Positions 53,778-62,084 of a DNA stretch of 64,000 bases are shown here, piece by piece. The position numbers and the translations under genes are program-made. This DNA is from an uncultured Lachnospiraceae bacterium (GTDB lineage Bacteria; Bacillota; Clostridia; Lachnospirales; Lachnospiraceae): positions 9,086 through 73,085 of the forward strand of contig USGU01000011.1 of assembly GCA_900554415.1 (NCBI GenBank), given 5' to 3'. Position 1 is the first letter of the stretch. The number at the start of each line of letters is the position of its first letter. The notes below the pieces were generated by a model. It was given only the letters and a program-made list of their open reading frames with translations, did no database searches and was not told the origin of the DNA.

Positions 53778-53930
53778 TATACTTTCTCTTCTTTCAACGC
53801 CTTAACAAATGCTGCGCAGGTAGCAAGCATAATAAAGATAAACGGGAATGCTGCTGCCAGCGAAATGGTCTGAAGTGGTTTTACACATGTTGCAATAAAT
53901 TCTGCAAGCTTGTGCCACCGGATTTGCGGT
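53778..53930 (-). pseudogene. C-terminal remnant of a membrane transporter, probably BCCT family
   Basis: About 50 codons remain open on the minus strand, ending in TAG (53778-53780). They encode a hydrophobic helix and a charged tail: KPLQTISLAAAFPFIFIML, then AAFVKALKEEKV. LQT...AA.PF and the FVKALKEE end are typical of the last helix of BCCT (betaine/carnitine/choline) transporters. Everything upstream is lost. The family assignment is moderate. Confidence 0.5.
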
Positions 53931-53939
53931 ATTTATAAC

Positions 53940-53967
53940 TTGCTTTTTATTTTTGCTATGTTATAAT
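53940..53967 (+). promoter_or_regulatory. Promoter of the TetR gene
   Basis: TTGCTT (53940-53945), 16-base spacer, TATAAT (53962-53967). Confidence 0.55.
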
Positions 53968-54035
53968 AGATACGTTTACTATATAAACACATTTAATATT
54001 TAAAATATATTTATCACAAGGAGGTAGATAGACAA

Positions 54036-54728
54036 ATGGAAAAAACTAATCGAGAAATTCAAAACGAACGCAAAATTCGTTATTTTGTCGAAGCCGCCTG
54101 GAAAATTGAAGACACTGAAGGTGTTGAAGCTGTTACAGCCAGAAAGGTTGCCGATTTGGCTGGGTATAATGTAGCTACATTATATAATTACTTTGACAAT
54201 TTAGACCATTTAATTGCTTTTGCTTCTCTTCGTCATCTTGGCAAGTATGCAAAAGAGCTTCCAGAATACACAAAGGACATAACCAATCCGTTGACTTTAT
54301 ACATGCGCACCTGGGTTTGTTTCAGTTACCATGCATTTCAGAAACCCACTGTATATAAGAACTTATTTTTCGGGAAGTTCGTTTCTTCCTATAATGATTC
54401 CCTGAAAAAGTTCTACGAAATCTTCCCGGACCAGTTTCCGGAAGACGGACTCCGCTTTTATCCGATGCTTCAGGAGCGGGAACTTCACAAGCGTGATTAC
54501 ACACTGTTAATGGAATCTGCGAAATGTGGCTATATACCGGAAGATAAAGTGATGGATATTTCCAATATGAATGTTCTGATATGGCGCGGCATTCTGGATT
54601 GTTTATCCGAACCGGGTATTGAATATTCTGTAGATGAAATGACAAAGACCATTACCAGCTATCATGCACACACACTGATTAGTTTTGGTGTTCCAAGAGA
54701 AGAACTGGAAGAATTTCTGGTAAATTAA
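54036..54728 (+). CDS. TetR/AcrR-family transcriptional regulator
   Basis: 230 residues. N-terminal helix-turn-helix with EGVEAVTARKVADLAGYNVATLYNYFDNLDHL, then a helical ligand-binding domain. AAGGAGGT precedes the ATG. It stands alone, divergent from a degraded transporter gene, so its former target may be gone. Ligand unknown. Confidence 0.9.
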   Translation: MEKTNREIQNERKIRYFVEAAWKIEDTEGVEAVTARKVADLAGYNVATLYNYFDNLDHLIAFASLRHLGKYAKELPEYTKDITNPLTLYMRTWVCFSYHAFQKPTVYKNLFFGKFVSSYNDSLKKFYEIFPDQFPEDGLRFYPMLQERELHKRDYTLLMESAKCGYIPEDKVMDISNMNVLIWRGILDCLSEPGIEYSVDEMTKTITSYHAHTLISFGVPREELEEFLVN

Positions 54729-54754
54729 TAGAATCCAAATTCATTTTCTATAGT

Positions 54755-54806
54755 AAAACAGGGGTTACTGCTCAAATCCATGTGCAGTAACCCCTGTTTT
54801 TATTTT
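54755..54806 (+). terminator. Terminator of the TetR gene
   Basis: ACAGGGGTTACTGC pairs perfectly with GCAGTAACCCCTGT across a 12-base loop, then TTTTTATTTTT. Confidence 0.92.
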
Positions 54807-54847
54807 TCTATCCGCGCCAAACGTTCATATGTTCAAAAAACGTTCTT

Positions 54848-55081
54848 CTAGTCCAATGACTGTAAGTAATCACTTACTGCTGTATAGTCTACCTCAACCT
54901 GTTCTCTTGGCTGGCTGCTCTGATACGAGTCAACAGCTGAATAACCAACCCATCCAACAATTACAACTGCAAGCAGTACGCCAACTACTTTGTTAAGGGT
55001 TCTTTTTCTTTTTTCCTTGACGATGTTCTGTTTGCGGTTTGCTTTTTCTTCTTTATAACGATTTACCTTTTCCTGACTCAT
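54848..55081 (-). CDS. Small single-pass membrane protein, unknown function
   Basis: 77 residues from the ATG at 55081, which has AAGGAG nine bases upstream. A very basic cytosolic start (KEEKANRKQNIVKEKRKRTLNK), one helix (VVGVLLAVVIVGWVGYSAV) and a short outer tail. A longer frame to 55144 has no ribosome site. No known domain. Confidence 0.65.
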   Translation of the reverse strand: MSQEKVNRYKEEKANRKQNIVKEKRKRTLNKVVGVLLAVVIVGWVGYSAVDSYQSSQPREQVEVDYTAVSDYLQSLD

Positions 55082-55184
55082 AATCTTAAACTCCTTATCT
55101 GTCAAAACTGTTTTTATTTTAGCATAGTATTTTTCCAAGTACAAGCGCGAAGTGTCTTGTGCTCCTATAATAAGCTCTGTACCA

Positions 55185-56024
55185 CTATATTACAGCAATC
55201 ACTCCACCATCATTGGCATACATACTGCTGATTCCTCTTGTATCAACGAGAATGCAGTCTTTTACCGGAATCAGTTCCATAATTGTCTGCTTAAGCTGCT
55301 CCGCACGTTCCGGGCAATTGCAGTGGGAAATCGCCAATATCTTCTTTGCAGGGTTCACCGCTTCCTGTGCCAGAATTTCAGCCATCTTATTTGTTGCCTT
55401 TCTCATTCCACGCGTCTGGGCAAGCTGCTGAATTTCACCCTTCGGAGTCGATCCCATAACAGGCTTAATATTCAAAACAGAAGCAGCCACTGCTTTCAAT
55501 CCGGATAAGCGGCCATTTTTTCTCAGTGTTTCCAGGTTCTCCAGCACAAAGTACGTATGTTGTTCTTCTATATAAGCTTCCACTGTATCAATTACCTGTA
55601 AAAACTCCATCCCTGCTTCTTCACATTCCTTGATTTTAAGTCCAATCAAAGTTTCTCCAATAGAGGCCGAACGCGAATTGAATACATAAATATCCTTCTC
55701 TCCATACTCTTCTTTGTATAAATTTTTTCCTAATACTGCACTGTTATAAGAACCGCTTAATTCAGAAGACAGTGTTACTGCATAAATCCGTTCGGCATCG
55801 CAATGATAACTTTCCATATAACGTTCTGGTGAGGGACAGTTTGATTTCAGGCAATTCGGGCTTTCTGCAACCCTTCTGAGAAATTCTGCCTGGTCAAAAC
55901 TTTCATCATCCATAATATGATAATCGTCTACCTGTATGCCAAGTGCCGCCGTCTCAAATATCCCAGACAATTTCATCTCTTCTGTCAGCTCTCCGCAGCT
56001 GTCTATAATCACTTTATAACTCAT
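55185..56024 (-). CDS. DegV-family fatty-acid-binding protein
   Basis: 279 residues from the ATG at 56024 (AGGAGG five bases upstream). DegV landmarks: YKVIIDSCGELTEE at the start, SPERYMESY, AVTLSSELSGSYNSAVLG, a thiol-rich middle, and LKAVAASVLNIKPVMG. DegV/FakB proteins bind a fatty acid, and some present it to a FakA kinase. No fakA is in the window. Confidence 0.9.
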   Translation of the reverse strand: MSYKVIIDSCGELTEEMKLSGIFETAALGIQVDDYHIMDDESFDQAEFLRRVAESPNCLKSNCPSPERYMESYHCDAERIYAVTLSSELSGSYNSAVLGKNLYKEEYGEKDIYVFNSRSASIGETLIGLKIKECEEAGMEFLQVIDTVEAYIEEQHTYFVLENLETLRKNGRLSGLKAVAASVLNIKPVMGSTPKGEIQQLAQTRGMRKATNKMAEILAQEAVNPAKKILAISHCNCPERAEQLKQTIMELIPVKDCILVDTRGISSMYANDGGVIAVI

Positions 56025-56063
56025 ATCTGCCTCCTGAAAATGCAAGATTTTTCTAACTTAATT

Positions 56064-57215
56064 TTATTCTTCCAACCGGATTCTATTTGACACACCTAAT
56101 GCAATTCCCATCTCAGCCATCAAAAATACGATGGAAGTACCTCCGTAACTGATAAATGGAAGGGTAATTCCGGTGTTCGGAATCAGGTTCGTAACTACTG
56201 CTATATTCAGCACAACCTGCAATGCGATATGTGCAAAAATACCTGTCACAATCAATGCTCCATATCTGTCTGGTGCATTCTGTGCAATAAACATAAGACG
56301 GTAAAGTAAAAGTCCGAATAAGGTAAGCACCATAAGTGCACCAAAAACGCCAAGTTCTTCACATATGACTGTAAGAATCATATCATTCTGCACTTCCGGG
56401 ATAATCATCTTCTGCGCACTGTTTCCCAGTCCTTTCCCCAAAAATCCCCCTGAACCTATTGCATATAATCCCTGAACCGTCTGAAACGCCAGACCGCTGG
56501 CATATTTTTCCGGGTGAAGCCATGCAATAATACGTCTTAACCGGAAATTCGTACTATTCTCAAGAGCTCTTCCAAGTACAATAGCCATTCCGGCAAATGC
56601 CGCAACTCCACCAACGCCAATTCCTACATATAACTTTGTTCTCTTATCAACTACAAATAACATCACACAGACAATTCCCAGCACAATCACTGCCGTACTC
56701 AGGTTATCCGTCCAACTGAATACTCCGTAAAATGCTGCAAATCCCCATGCAAGAATCGCAAGAACTCCTTTTCTGGTATGTATTTTATCCCCTATCTTAC
56801 ATATCAGATATGGAATAAAAACGATAATTGCTATCTTCATAACCTCTGATGGCTGGAACTGCCCGATTACCGGTGCCCAAAGCCATCGTCTGGATTGATT
56901 TCTTGTAATACCAAGCGGTGAAAATTTTACCATCCCCATCAGCAACATAGCAATCAGGAACAGCGTCGTAGACCACTTTGCATATTTATGATAATCAATA
57001 CGCGAGACCAGAAGCATTCCCACAAAGCTTACTGCACTGAACAGCGTCTGTCGTTTGAAGAAATACATAGAGTCTCCCCACTCGGTCAATCCTTCATAAG
57101 AGCTGCTGCTATAAAGCATAACCAGTCCAAAGCACATCAGAAATACAATAATCGCCACCAGACTGTAATCGAAATATCGAATTGTATTCTTACCCTTTTT
57201 CCCTTTCTTTGCCAT
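56064..57215 (-). CDS. Second SEDS glycosyltransferase (FtsW/RodA/SpoVE family)
   Basis: 383 residues from the ATG at 57215 (GGGAG upstream). Ten membrane helices, QFQPSEVMKIAIIVF, LYAIGSGGFLGKGLGNSAQ, PEVQNDMILTVICEELG and PNTGITLPFISYGGTS. It is very close in layout to the dcw copy at 44154-45266. With two class B PBPs and two SEDS genes here, separate division and sporulation pairs are plausible; assignment is not possible. Confidence 0.88.
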   Translation of the reverse strand: MAKKGKKGKNTIRYFDYSLVAIIVFLMCFGLVMLYSSSSYEGLTEWGDSMYFFKRQTLFSAVSFVGMLLVSRIDYHKYAKWSTTLFLIAMLLMGMVKFSPLGITRNQSRRWLWAPVIGQFQPSEVMKIAIIVFIPYLICKIGDKIHTRKGVLAILAWGFAAFYGVFSWTDNLSTAVIVLGIVCVMLFVVDKRTKLYVGIGVGGVAAFAGMAIVLGRALENSTNFRLRRIIAWLHPEKYASGLAFQTVQGLYAIGSGGFLGKGLGNSAQKMIIPEVQNDMILTVICEELGVFGALMVLTLFGLLLYRLMFIAQNAPDRYGALIVTGIFAHIALQVVLNIAVVTNLIPNTGITLPFISYGGTSIVFLMAEMGIALGVSNRIRLEE

Positions 57216-57283
57216 TCTATACTCTCCCTTATTTCGTACTTTACAGTATAGCACAGTTCGTACCTTTTACACAAGGATTGATT

Positions 57284-57311
57284 TCAAACATCATGAATCA
57301 AACATCATGAA
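57284..57311. repeat. Tandem 14-bp duplication upstream of the PLC-like gene
   Basis: TCAAACATCATGAA occurs twice head-to-tail, between divergent genes and just upstream of the plus-strand promoter. Confidence 0.75.
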
Positions 57312-57336
57312 TATCACGATATGCTTGAAAATATCA

Positions 57337-57366
57337 TTGACTATTGTTCTCTTTTCCCTCTATACT
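57337..57366 (+). promoter_or_regulatory. Promoter of the PLC-like/UMF1 operon
   Basis: TTGACT (57337-57342), 18-base spacer, TATACT (57361-57366). Confidence 0.6.
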
Positions 57367-57410
57367 AATCTCAACGATACAATATCACAGATTAGATTGG
57401 AGGAATTAAT

Positions 57411-58202
57411 ATGCCTGCTCTTTATGCACATGACCGCTTTGGCCGTAAGGTATTCGAAAAAATGGATGGTGAACTACATGATATCATTTCCAAATACTAT
57501 ACCCAATTTCAAATCGGATTACAAGGACCTGATATCTTCTTCTTTTATAAAGCCTACAGCAGCAACCGTGTAACGAAATATGGTTATCAGCTTCATTTTC
57601 TTTCAGCTGCACCTTTTTTCCAACACGCAATTGATGTAGTCCATGAAAAAGGACGAGATTCCCGTGAGTATGCCTACCTGTTAGGCTTTCTCTGCCACTT
57701 CGTTCTGGACAGTGAATGTCACCCTTATGTGGAACAAATGATAAAAGAAACCGGGGTCGGGCATCTGGAAATCGAAGAAGAATTTGAAAAAATGCTTTTG
57801 AAAAAAGATGGAAAACATCCACTTGCTTACCCACTTTGCGAACTTGTACCAACGGATAACATCACCGCCAAAACCATTTATCCATTTTATGAACACATGG
57901 ATCCGCCTACTATTAAAACAGCATTACAATACCTGAAATTTATAAAATGGTTTTTTACTGCTCCCGGTTTTCTTCATCAGGCTTTGATCAACCTTGCCAT
58001 GAAACTTTTAAAGAAAGAAGATTCTTATAAAGGACTCATGCATTTACGCAAGGATAATCCAAAATGCAAACAAAGCAATATCGGGCTCTACAAACATTTC
58101 CAGGCTGCTATTCCATTAGCTGTAGAACTGATTTACGACTATGACAATACCATCAATACTGGAAAGGCGCTAAATCCGCGTTTTGACCGAAATTTTGAAT
58201 AG
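57411..58202 (+). CDS. Zinc-dependent phospholipase C-like protein
   Basis: 263 residues, alpha-helical. His/Asp-rich pattern of the family: MPALYAHDRFG, IGLQGPDIFFFY, HFLSAAPFFQHAID, YLLGFLCHFVLDSECHPYV (metal site), and later YEHMDPP. No signal peptide, so probably cytosolic, unlike secreted PLC toxins. GGAGG precedes the ATG. It is followed 12 bases later by a UMF1 transporter. Confidence 0.82.
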   Translation: MPALYAHDRFGRKVFEKMDGELHDIISKYYTQFQIGLQGPDIFFFYKAYSSNRVTKYGYQLHFLSAAPFFQHAIDVVHEKGRDSREYAYLLGFLCHFVLDSECHPYVEQMIKETGVGHLEIEEEFEKMLLKKDGKHPLAYPLCELVPTDNITAKTIYPFYEHMDPPTIKTALQYLKFIKWFFTAPGFLHQALINLAMKLLKKEDSYKGLMHLRKDNPKCKQSNIGLYKHFQAAIPLAVELIYDYDNTINTGKALNPRFDRNFE

Positions 58203-58214
58203 GAGATACTACAT

Positions 58215-59447
58215 ATGAATGACACAAAACTTACCAGACTTGAAAAACAATGGATTCTTTACGATGTTGGAAATTCCGCATTTATTATGCTGGTTTCCAC
58301 AATCATCCCTATCTATTTCAATTATCTTGCGGAAAATGCCGGAATTTCGAAAGTGGATTATCTGGCATACTGGGGTTACGCAGCTTCCGTTGCCACAATT
58401 ATTGTCGCATGCATCGGGCCCGTTCTCGGTACTTTAGCCGATACAAAAGATTTCCGCAAAAAGCTATTTTCCATCAGCGTGATATTTGGAGTGGTTACCT
58501 GCGCATTACTTGCATTTCCAAACTCATGGTTTCTTTTTCTTGTTGTATTTACACTCTCTAAAGTAGGATACAATGCCAGCTTAATCTTCTATGATGCAAT
58601 GCTGGTCGATGTCACCTCGGAAGACCGAATGGACGCAGTCTCTTCTCATGGCTATGCCTGGGGATATATAGGAAGTTGTATTCCTTTTGTCATATCACTC
58701 ATTTTTGTGCTGATGTATGACCGCCTTGGTCTTACACTGCGCACTGCCATGTCCATTGCATTCCTTATTAATGCTGCCTGGTGGCTTCTTATGACGATTC
58801 CGCTCATAAAAAATTATAAGCAGAAATATTACGTGGATACTCCTGCCCATCCGGTCAGCGACAGTTTTAAACGTTTATTCTTAACCCTGAAAGATATTAA
58901 AAATCAGAAATCTGTTTTCCTGTATCTGCTGTCTTTCTTCTTTTTCATTGACGGTGTTTATACAATCATTGAAATGGCAACGGCATACGGAAGTGCACTT
59001 GGTCTTGACAGCAGCGGTCTTTTACTCGCCCTGTTAGTCACCCAGCTTGTAGCCTTTCCATGTGCCCTTATATTCGCAAAATTATCAAAAAAATATAAAA
59101 CAGAACTACTCATCAAAATTTGTATCCTTGCATACCTCGGCATCGCCCTATTCGCCATACAATTAGACAAACAGTGGGAATTCTGGATGCTTGCTATTTT
59201 TGTAGGAATGTTTCAGGGTGCTATTCAGGCTTTATCGCGCTCCTATTTTGCTAAAATTATTCCATCTGAAAAATCTGGTGAATATTTTGGAATTTATGAT
59301 ATCTGCGGAAAGGGAGCTTCCTTCCTTGGCACGTTGATGATTGGCATCGTTGCACAAATTACCCATATTGCAAATGCAGGTGTTGCCGTTCTTGCCGTCA
59401 TGTTTGTAATCGGATATTTCTTATTCTGCAAAGCTGCCAAAGCGTAA
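58215..59447 (+). CDS. UMF1-family (VacB/Atg22-like) MFS transporter
   Basis: 410 residues, about twelve membrane helices. Family landmarks: WILYDVGNSAFIML at the start, DTKDFRKK after helix 3, ALSRSYFAKIIPSEKSGEYFGIYD in the second half. Substrate unknown; relatives are linked to amino acid or metabolite export. GGAG precedes the ATG. Its stop codon lies inside the 18-bp inverted repeat. Confidence 0.85.
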   Translation: MNDTKLTRLEKQWILYDVGNSAFIMLVSTIIPIYFNYLAENAGISKVDYLAYWGYAASVATIIVACIGPVLGTLADTKDFRKKLFSISVIFGVVTCALLAFPNSWFLFLVVFTLSKVGYNASLIFYDAMLVDVTSEDRMDAVSSHGYAWGYIGSCIPFVISLIFVLMYDRLGLTLRTAMSIAFLINAAWWLLMTIPLIKNYKQKYYVDTPAHPVSDSFKRLFLTLKDIKNQKSVFLYLLSFFFFIDGVYTIIEMATAYGSALGLDSSGLLLALLVTQLVAFPCALIFAKLSKKYKTELLIKICILAYLGIALFAIQLDKQWEFWMLAIFVGMFQGAIQALSRSYFAKIIPSEKSGEYFGIYDICGKGASFLGTLMIGIVAQITHIANAGVAVLAVMFVIGYFLFCKAAKA

Positions 59448-59505
59448 CAGTTCAGCCTAGTGGCTGAACCAACGGGTTCTACACCGGCTAAAAAATAGCC
59501 GGTGT
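59442..59505 (+). repeat. Left inverted-repeat copy plus two stem-loops
   Basis: GCGTAACAGTTCAGCCTA (59442-59459) has an exact inverted copy at 61965-61982. GTTCAGCC-TAGT-GGCTGAAC (59450-59469) is one hairpin; ACACCGGCTA...TAGCCGGTGT (59481-59505) is a second with no T run. Confidence 0.85.
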
Positions 59506-59550
59506 GCCCGCAAATACGAGTACGTTGTTATTCCAACAAAAGGAGGCTTT

Positions 59551-60212
59551 ATGGATTATCAATTATTGGCATCTTCGCCGTTGTTTCACGGCACAACACC
59601 AGAAGAAATTGAGACCATGCTTTCTTGCCTGAAAGCAAAAGAACGTAACTTTTCAAAGAATACTTTTTTCTACCGGGCGGGGGAGCAGGTTCATGAATTA
59701 GGTCTGGTACTATCCGGCAGTGTGTCCATCGAAAGTGATGATCTTTGGGGCGGTCACACCATCTTAGACCGCGTCGGTCCTGGCAGAGTCTTCGCCGAAA
59801 CCTACGCCTGCATTCCGGGAGAAGCCCTTATGGTCAATGTCGTAGCAATGGAAGTTGCCTCCGTCCTCTTTCTGGACATACGCAGCATGTTACAGACCTG
59901 TACCTCTGCCTGCTCCTGCCACCAGAAAATCATTTACAATCTGCTCACGATCGCGACACAAAAAAATCTGACCCTCTCCAGGCGCAGTCTCCATACCGTG
60001 CCCAAAACGATTCGGGCCAGATTACTCTCTTATCTTTCTTTCCAGGCACTTCAGCAGGGACGCGGGACTTCTATATTCCTTTCTACCGTCAGCAGCTTGC
60101 CGACTATCTGAATGTAGACCGCAGCGCCCTCTCCGCCGAACTTGGTAAGATGTAGAAAGACGGACTTTTACAGGTGGAAAAGAACCACTTTTTACTCTAC
60201 AATGTTCTGTAA
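59551..60212 (+). pseudogene. Broken Crp/Fnr-family regulator
   Basis: N-terminal cyclic-nucleotide-like domain reads from the ATG at 59551 (GGAGG before it), through LGLVLSGSVSIESDDLWGG and the Cys-rich TCTSACSCHQK. Near 60055-60075 the frame shifts: the helix-turn-helix (FYRQQLADYLNVDRSALSAEL) continues in another frame. That frame then meets an amber stop at 60153-60155, where relatives carry Gln or similar, before KDGLLQVEKNHFLLYNVL. Two lesions, so the gene is most likely inactive. Its 3' end overlaps the MATE gene. Confidence 0.8.
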
Positions 60213-61607
60213 CCAGACACCTTTCTTCACCAGAACGAAACCGATCACACACTTTATAATATCCGCAAGCTGCACCATAATCAGGATGTACACCACCTGC
60301 AATCCAGTGAAATGGCCCAGCACATACGCAAGCGGTACGCTGATACAGCAGATAAACACACTGTCAAAGAAGAAGGTGATGATCGTTCTTCCTCCGGAAC
60401 GCAGAGTAAAATACGCTGCATGAAGGAACGCATTCTGCGGCATAAACACCGCTGTGACCATGATGAAATCCTTCGCCAGTTCTTTGGACTGGGCGTTGGT
60501 GTTATAAAGTCTTGGGAACAGCGGTGCAATAACCAGCATCACCAAAGCCACCAGTGTGCAGCAGAACACAGAGAATGCGATCATCTTCCGGTCCGTATCT
60601 CTGGCTTCCTCCATCTTTCCCGCTCCCAGGAGCTGCCCGACCACAATAGCCACCGAATCCCCAAGTGCGATAAATACCACATTAAACAGATTCGAGATTG
60701 TGTTGGAAATGTTCATTCCTGCCACCACGTTCATTCCTCTCACGGAATAGCACTGGAGCAGAAGTGCCATTCCCGCCGCCCAGAAGGTCTCGTTGAGCAG
60801 CAGCGGCATCCCCTTGATCAGGATCCGCTTGACAAGCTGTGCCGGAATCTTCATCGTCCGGTACAGACCTTTGATATACGTATTGGTTTCCTTATTTCTG
60901 TGCGTCCAGCTCACAACGATCAACACCTCTACATATCTGGACAACACGGTAGCCACGGCTGCCCCGGCAACTCCCATCTGCGGGAAGCCCAGTTTTCCAT
61001 AAATCAACAGATAGTTAAACACCAGATTCACAAAAACCGCCACAATGCCGGCTTTCATTGGCGTCACCGTTTTGCCGCATTCTCTCAGCGTACTGGCATA
61101 AACCTGCACGAACAGAAATGCCGGAAGGCCTGCCAGCATGATCCACAGATATTTCTGCCCATACTGTAGCGCTGCCAGGGTATCTCCCCCATCCTGGCTC
61201 CCGTTCAAATACATCTGGATCAGCGGTTCGCCAAACAACAAAAACAGAAGGATCGTAAGACCGGTCAGGATCACTCCCATCCAAATCTTAAAGCGGAAGG
61301 TATTTGCCACTCCTTCGTCATCCTTCTGTCCAAAAAACTGTGCGGTAAAAATTCCTGCACCGGAGACACCTCCAAAAATGCAGAGATTATACACAAAAAT
61401 CAACTGATTAACGATAGCAACTCCCGTCATCTGTTCTGTTCCGATCTGTCCAACCATAATGTTATCCAGCAAACCTACAAAGTTCGTGATCCCGTTCTGG
61501 ATCATGATGGGAACAGCAATCATCAGCACCTTCTTATAAAAGCGCCTGTTGCCGATCAGCTTTTCTCTTAACGTTTTTTCCATGTTACTATACACTCCAT
61601 TACTCAT
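60192..61607 (-). CDS. MATE-family efflux transporter
   Basis: 471 residues, twelve membrane helices in two pseudo-repeats. VLMIAVPIMIQNGITNFVGLLDNIMVGQ at the start and a second such set near 245-290 are typical. It exports cationic or organic compounds using Na+ or H+. The start could be 61607 or 61583. By eye the gene and the broken Crp gene are richer in G+C than neighbours, suggesting transfer. The 3' end overlaps the convergent Crp remnant. Confidence 0.9.
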   Translation of the reverse strand: MSNGVYSNMEKTLREKLIGNRRFYKKVLMIAVPIMIQNGITNFVGLLDNIMVGQIGTEQMTGVAIVNQLIFVYNLCIFGGVSGAGIFTAQFFGQKDDEGVANTFRFKIWMGVILTGLTILLFLLFGEPLIQMYLNGSQDGGDTLAALQYGQKYLWIMLAGLPAFLFVQVYASTLRECGKTVTPMKAGIVAVFVNLVFNYLLIYGKLGFPQMGVAGAAVATVLSRYVEVLIVVSWTHRNKETNTYIKGLYRTMKIPAQLVKRILIKGMPLLLNETFWAAGMALLLQCYSVRGMNVVAGMNISNTISNLFNVVFIALGDSVAIVVGQLLGAGKMEEARDTDRKMIAFSVFCCTLVALVMLVIAPLFPRLYNTNAQSKELAKDFIMVTAVFMPQNAFLHAAYFTLRSGGRTIITFFFDSVFICCISVPLAYVLGHFTGLQVVYILIMVQLADIIKCVIGFVLVKKGVWLQNIVE

Positions 61608-61686
61608 TTCTACTTTCCATATTAGATTCTATCACTACAATCTGATATTTGCCATAGAAATCTTTTGAAGTGTATCTTATTTTCTA

Positions 61687-61956
61687 TTATCTACTCATCT
61701 CGCGTCTATTTCTGTATTTATACTTCAAATTTGCATGGCGTTCGAATATCATTAATGTACTCTTACCTTTTAGATATCCTACAAAATACGATACACTTAT
61801 GCTCGGTGGAATCTCAACCAACATATGCACATGTTCTGGACAAATTTCTGCTTCTATAATTTTTACACCTTTTCTTTTGCATAACATACTTAAAATATTT
61901 GCAATGTCTTGCTTAATCTTTCCATATGCTACTTTTCTCCTATATTTTGTAACAGT
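61687..61956 (-). pseudogene. IS200/IS605 TnpA transposase remnant
   Basis: 90 in-frame codons begin just after a TGA in the hairpin at 61949-61980 and match the middle of Y1 HUH transposases: KYRRKVAYGKIKQDIANIL, CPEHVHMLVEIPPSISV with the HUH pair His-Val-His, and GYLKGKSTLMIFERHANLKYKYRNR. The N-terminal start and the C-terminal third with catalytic Tyr are missing, so it cannot transpose. The 477-base gap before metA holds this and the hairpin. Confidence 0.85.
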
Positions 61957-61984
61957 TCAGCTGTTAGGCTGAACTGTTACGCCA
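61949..61984. repeat. Perfect 12-bp hairpin, right inverted-repeat copy
   Basis: GTAACAGTTCAG (61949-61960) pairs exactly with CTGAACTGTTAC (61969-61980). Bases 61965-61982 are the exact inverted copy of 59442-59459. It abuts the truncated transposase, as REP-like elements or IS200 ends do. Confidence 0.85.
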
Positions 61985-62008
61985 AAGCAAAGTAGTTTCG
62001 GGGATTCA

Positions 62009-62037
62009 TTGACTCTTTCTTCTGTAAATGCTATAAT
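62009..62037 (+). promoter_or_regulatory. Promoter of metA
   Basis: TTGACT (62009-62014), 17-base spacer, TATAAT (62032-62037). About 40 bases of leader follow, too short for a SAM riboswitch. Confidence 0.7.
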
Positions 62038-62084
62038 AAAATGTAATGGTTTACTTAGAATATAAAAGAAATGAGGAATTTGAA

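Noticed and set aside
61985..62084. SAM riboswitch before metA
   Set aside because: The promoter lies at 62009-62037, leaving about 40 bases of leader, too short.
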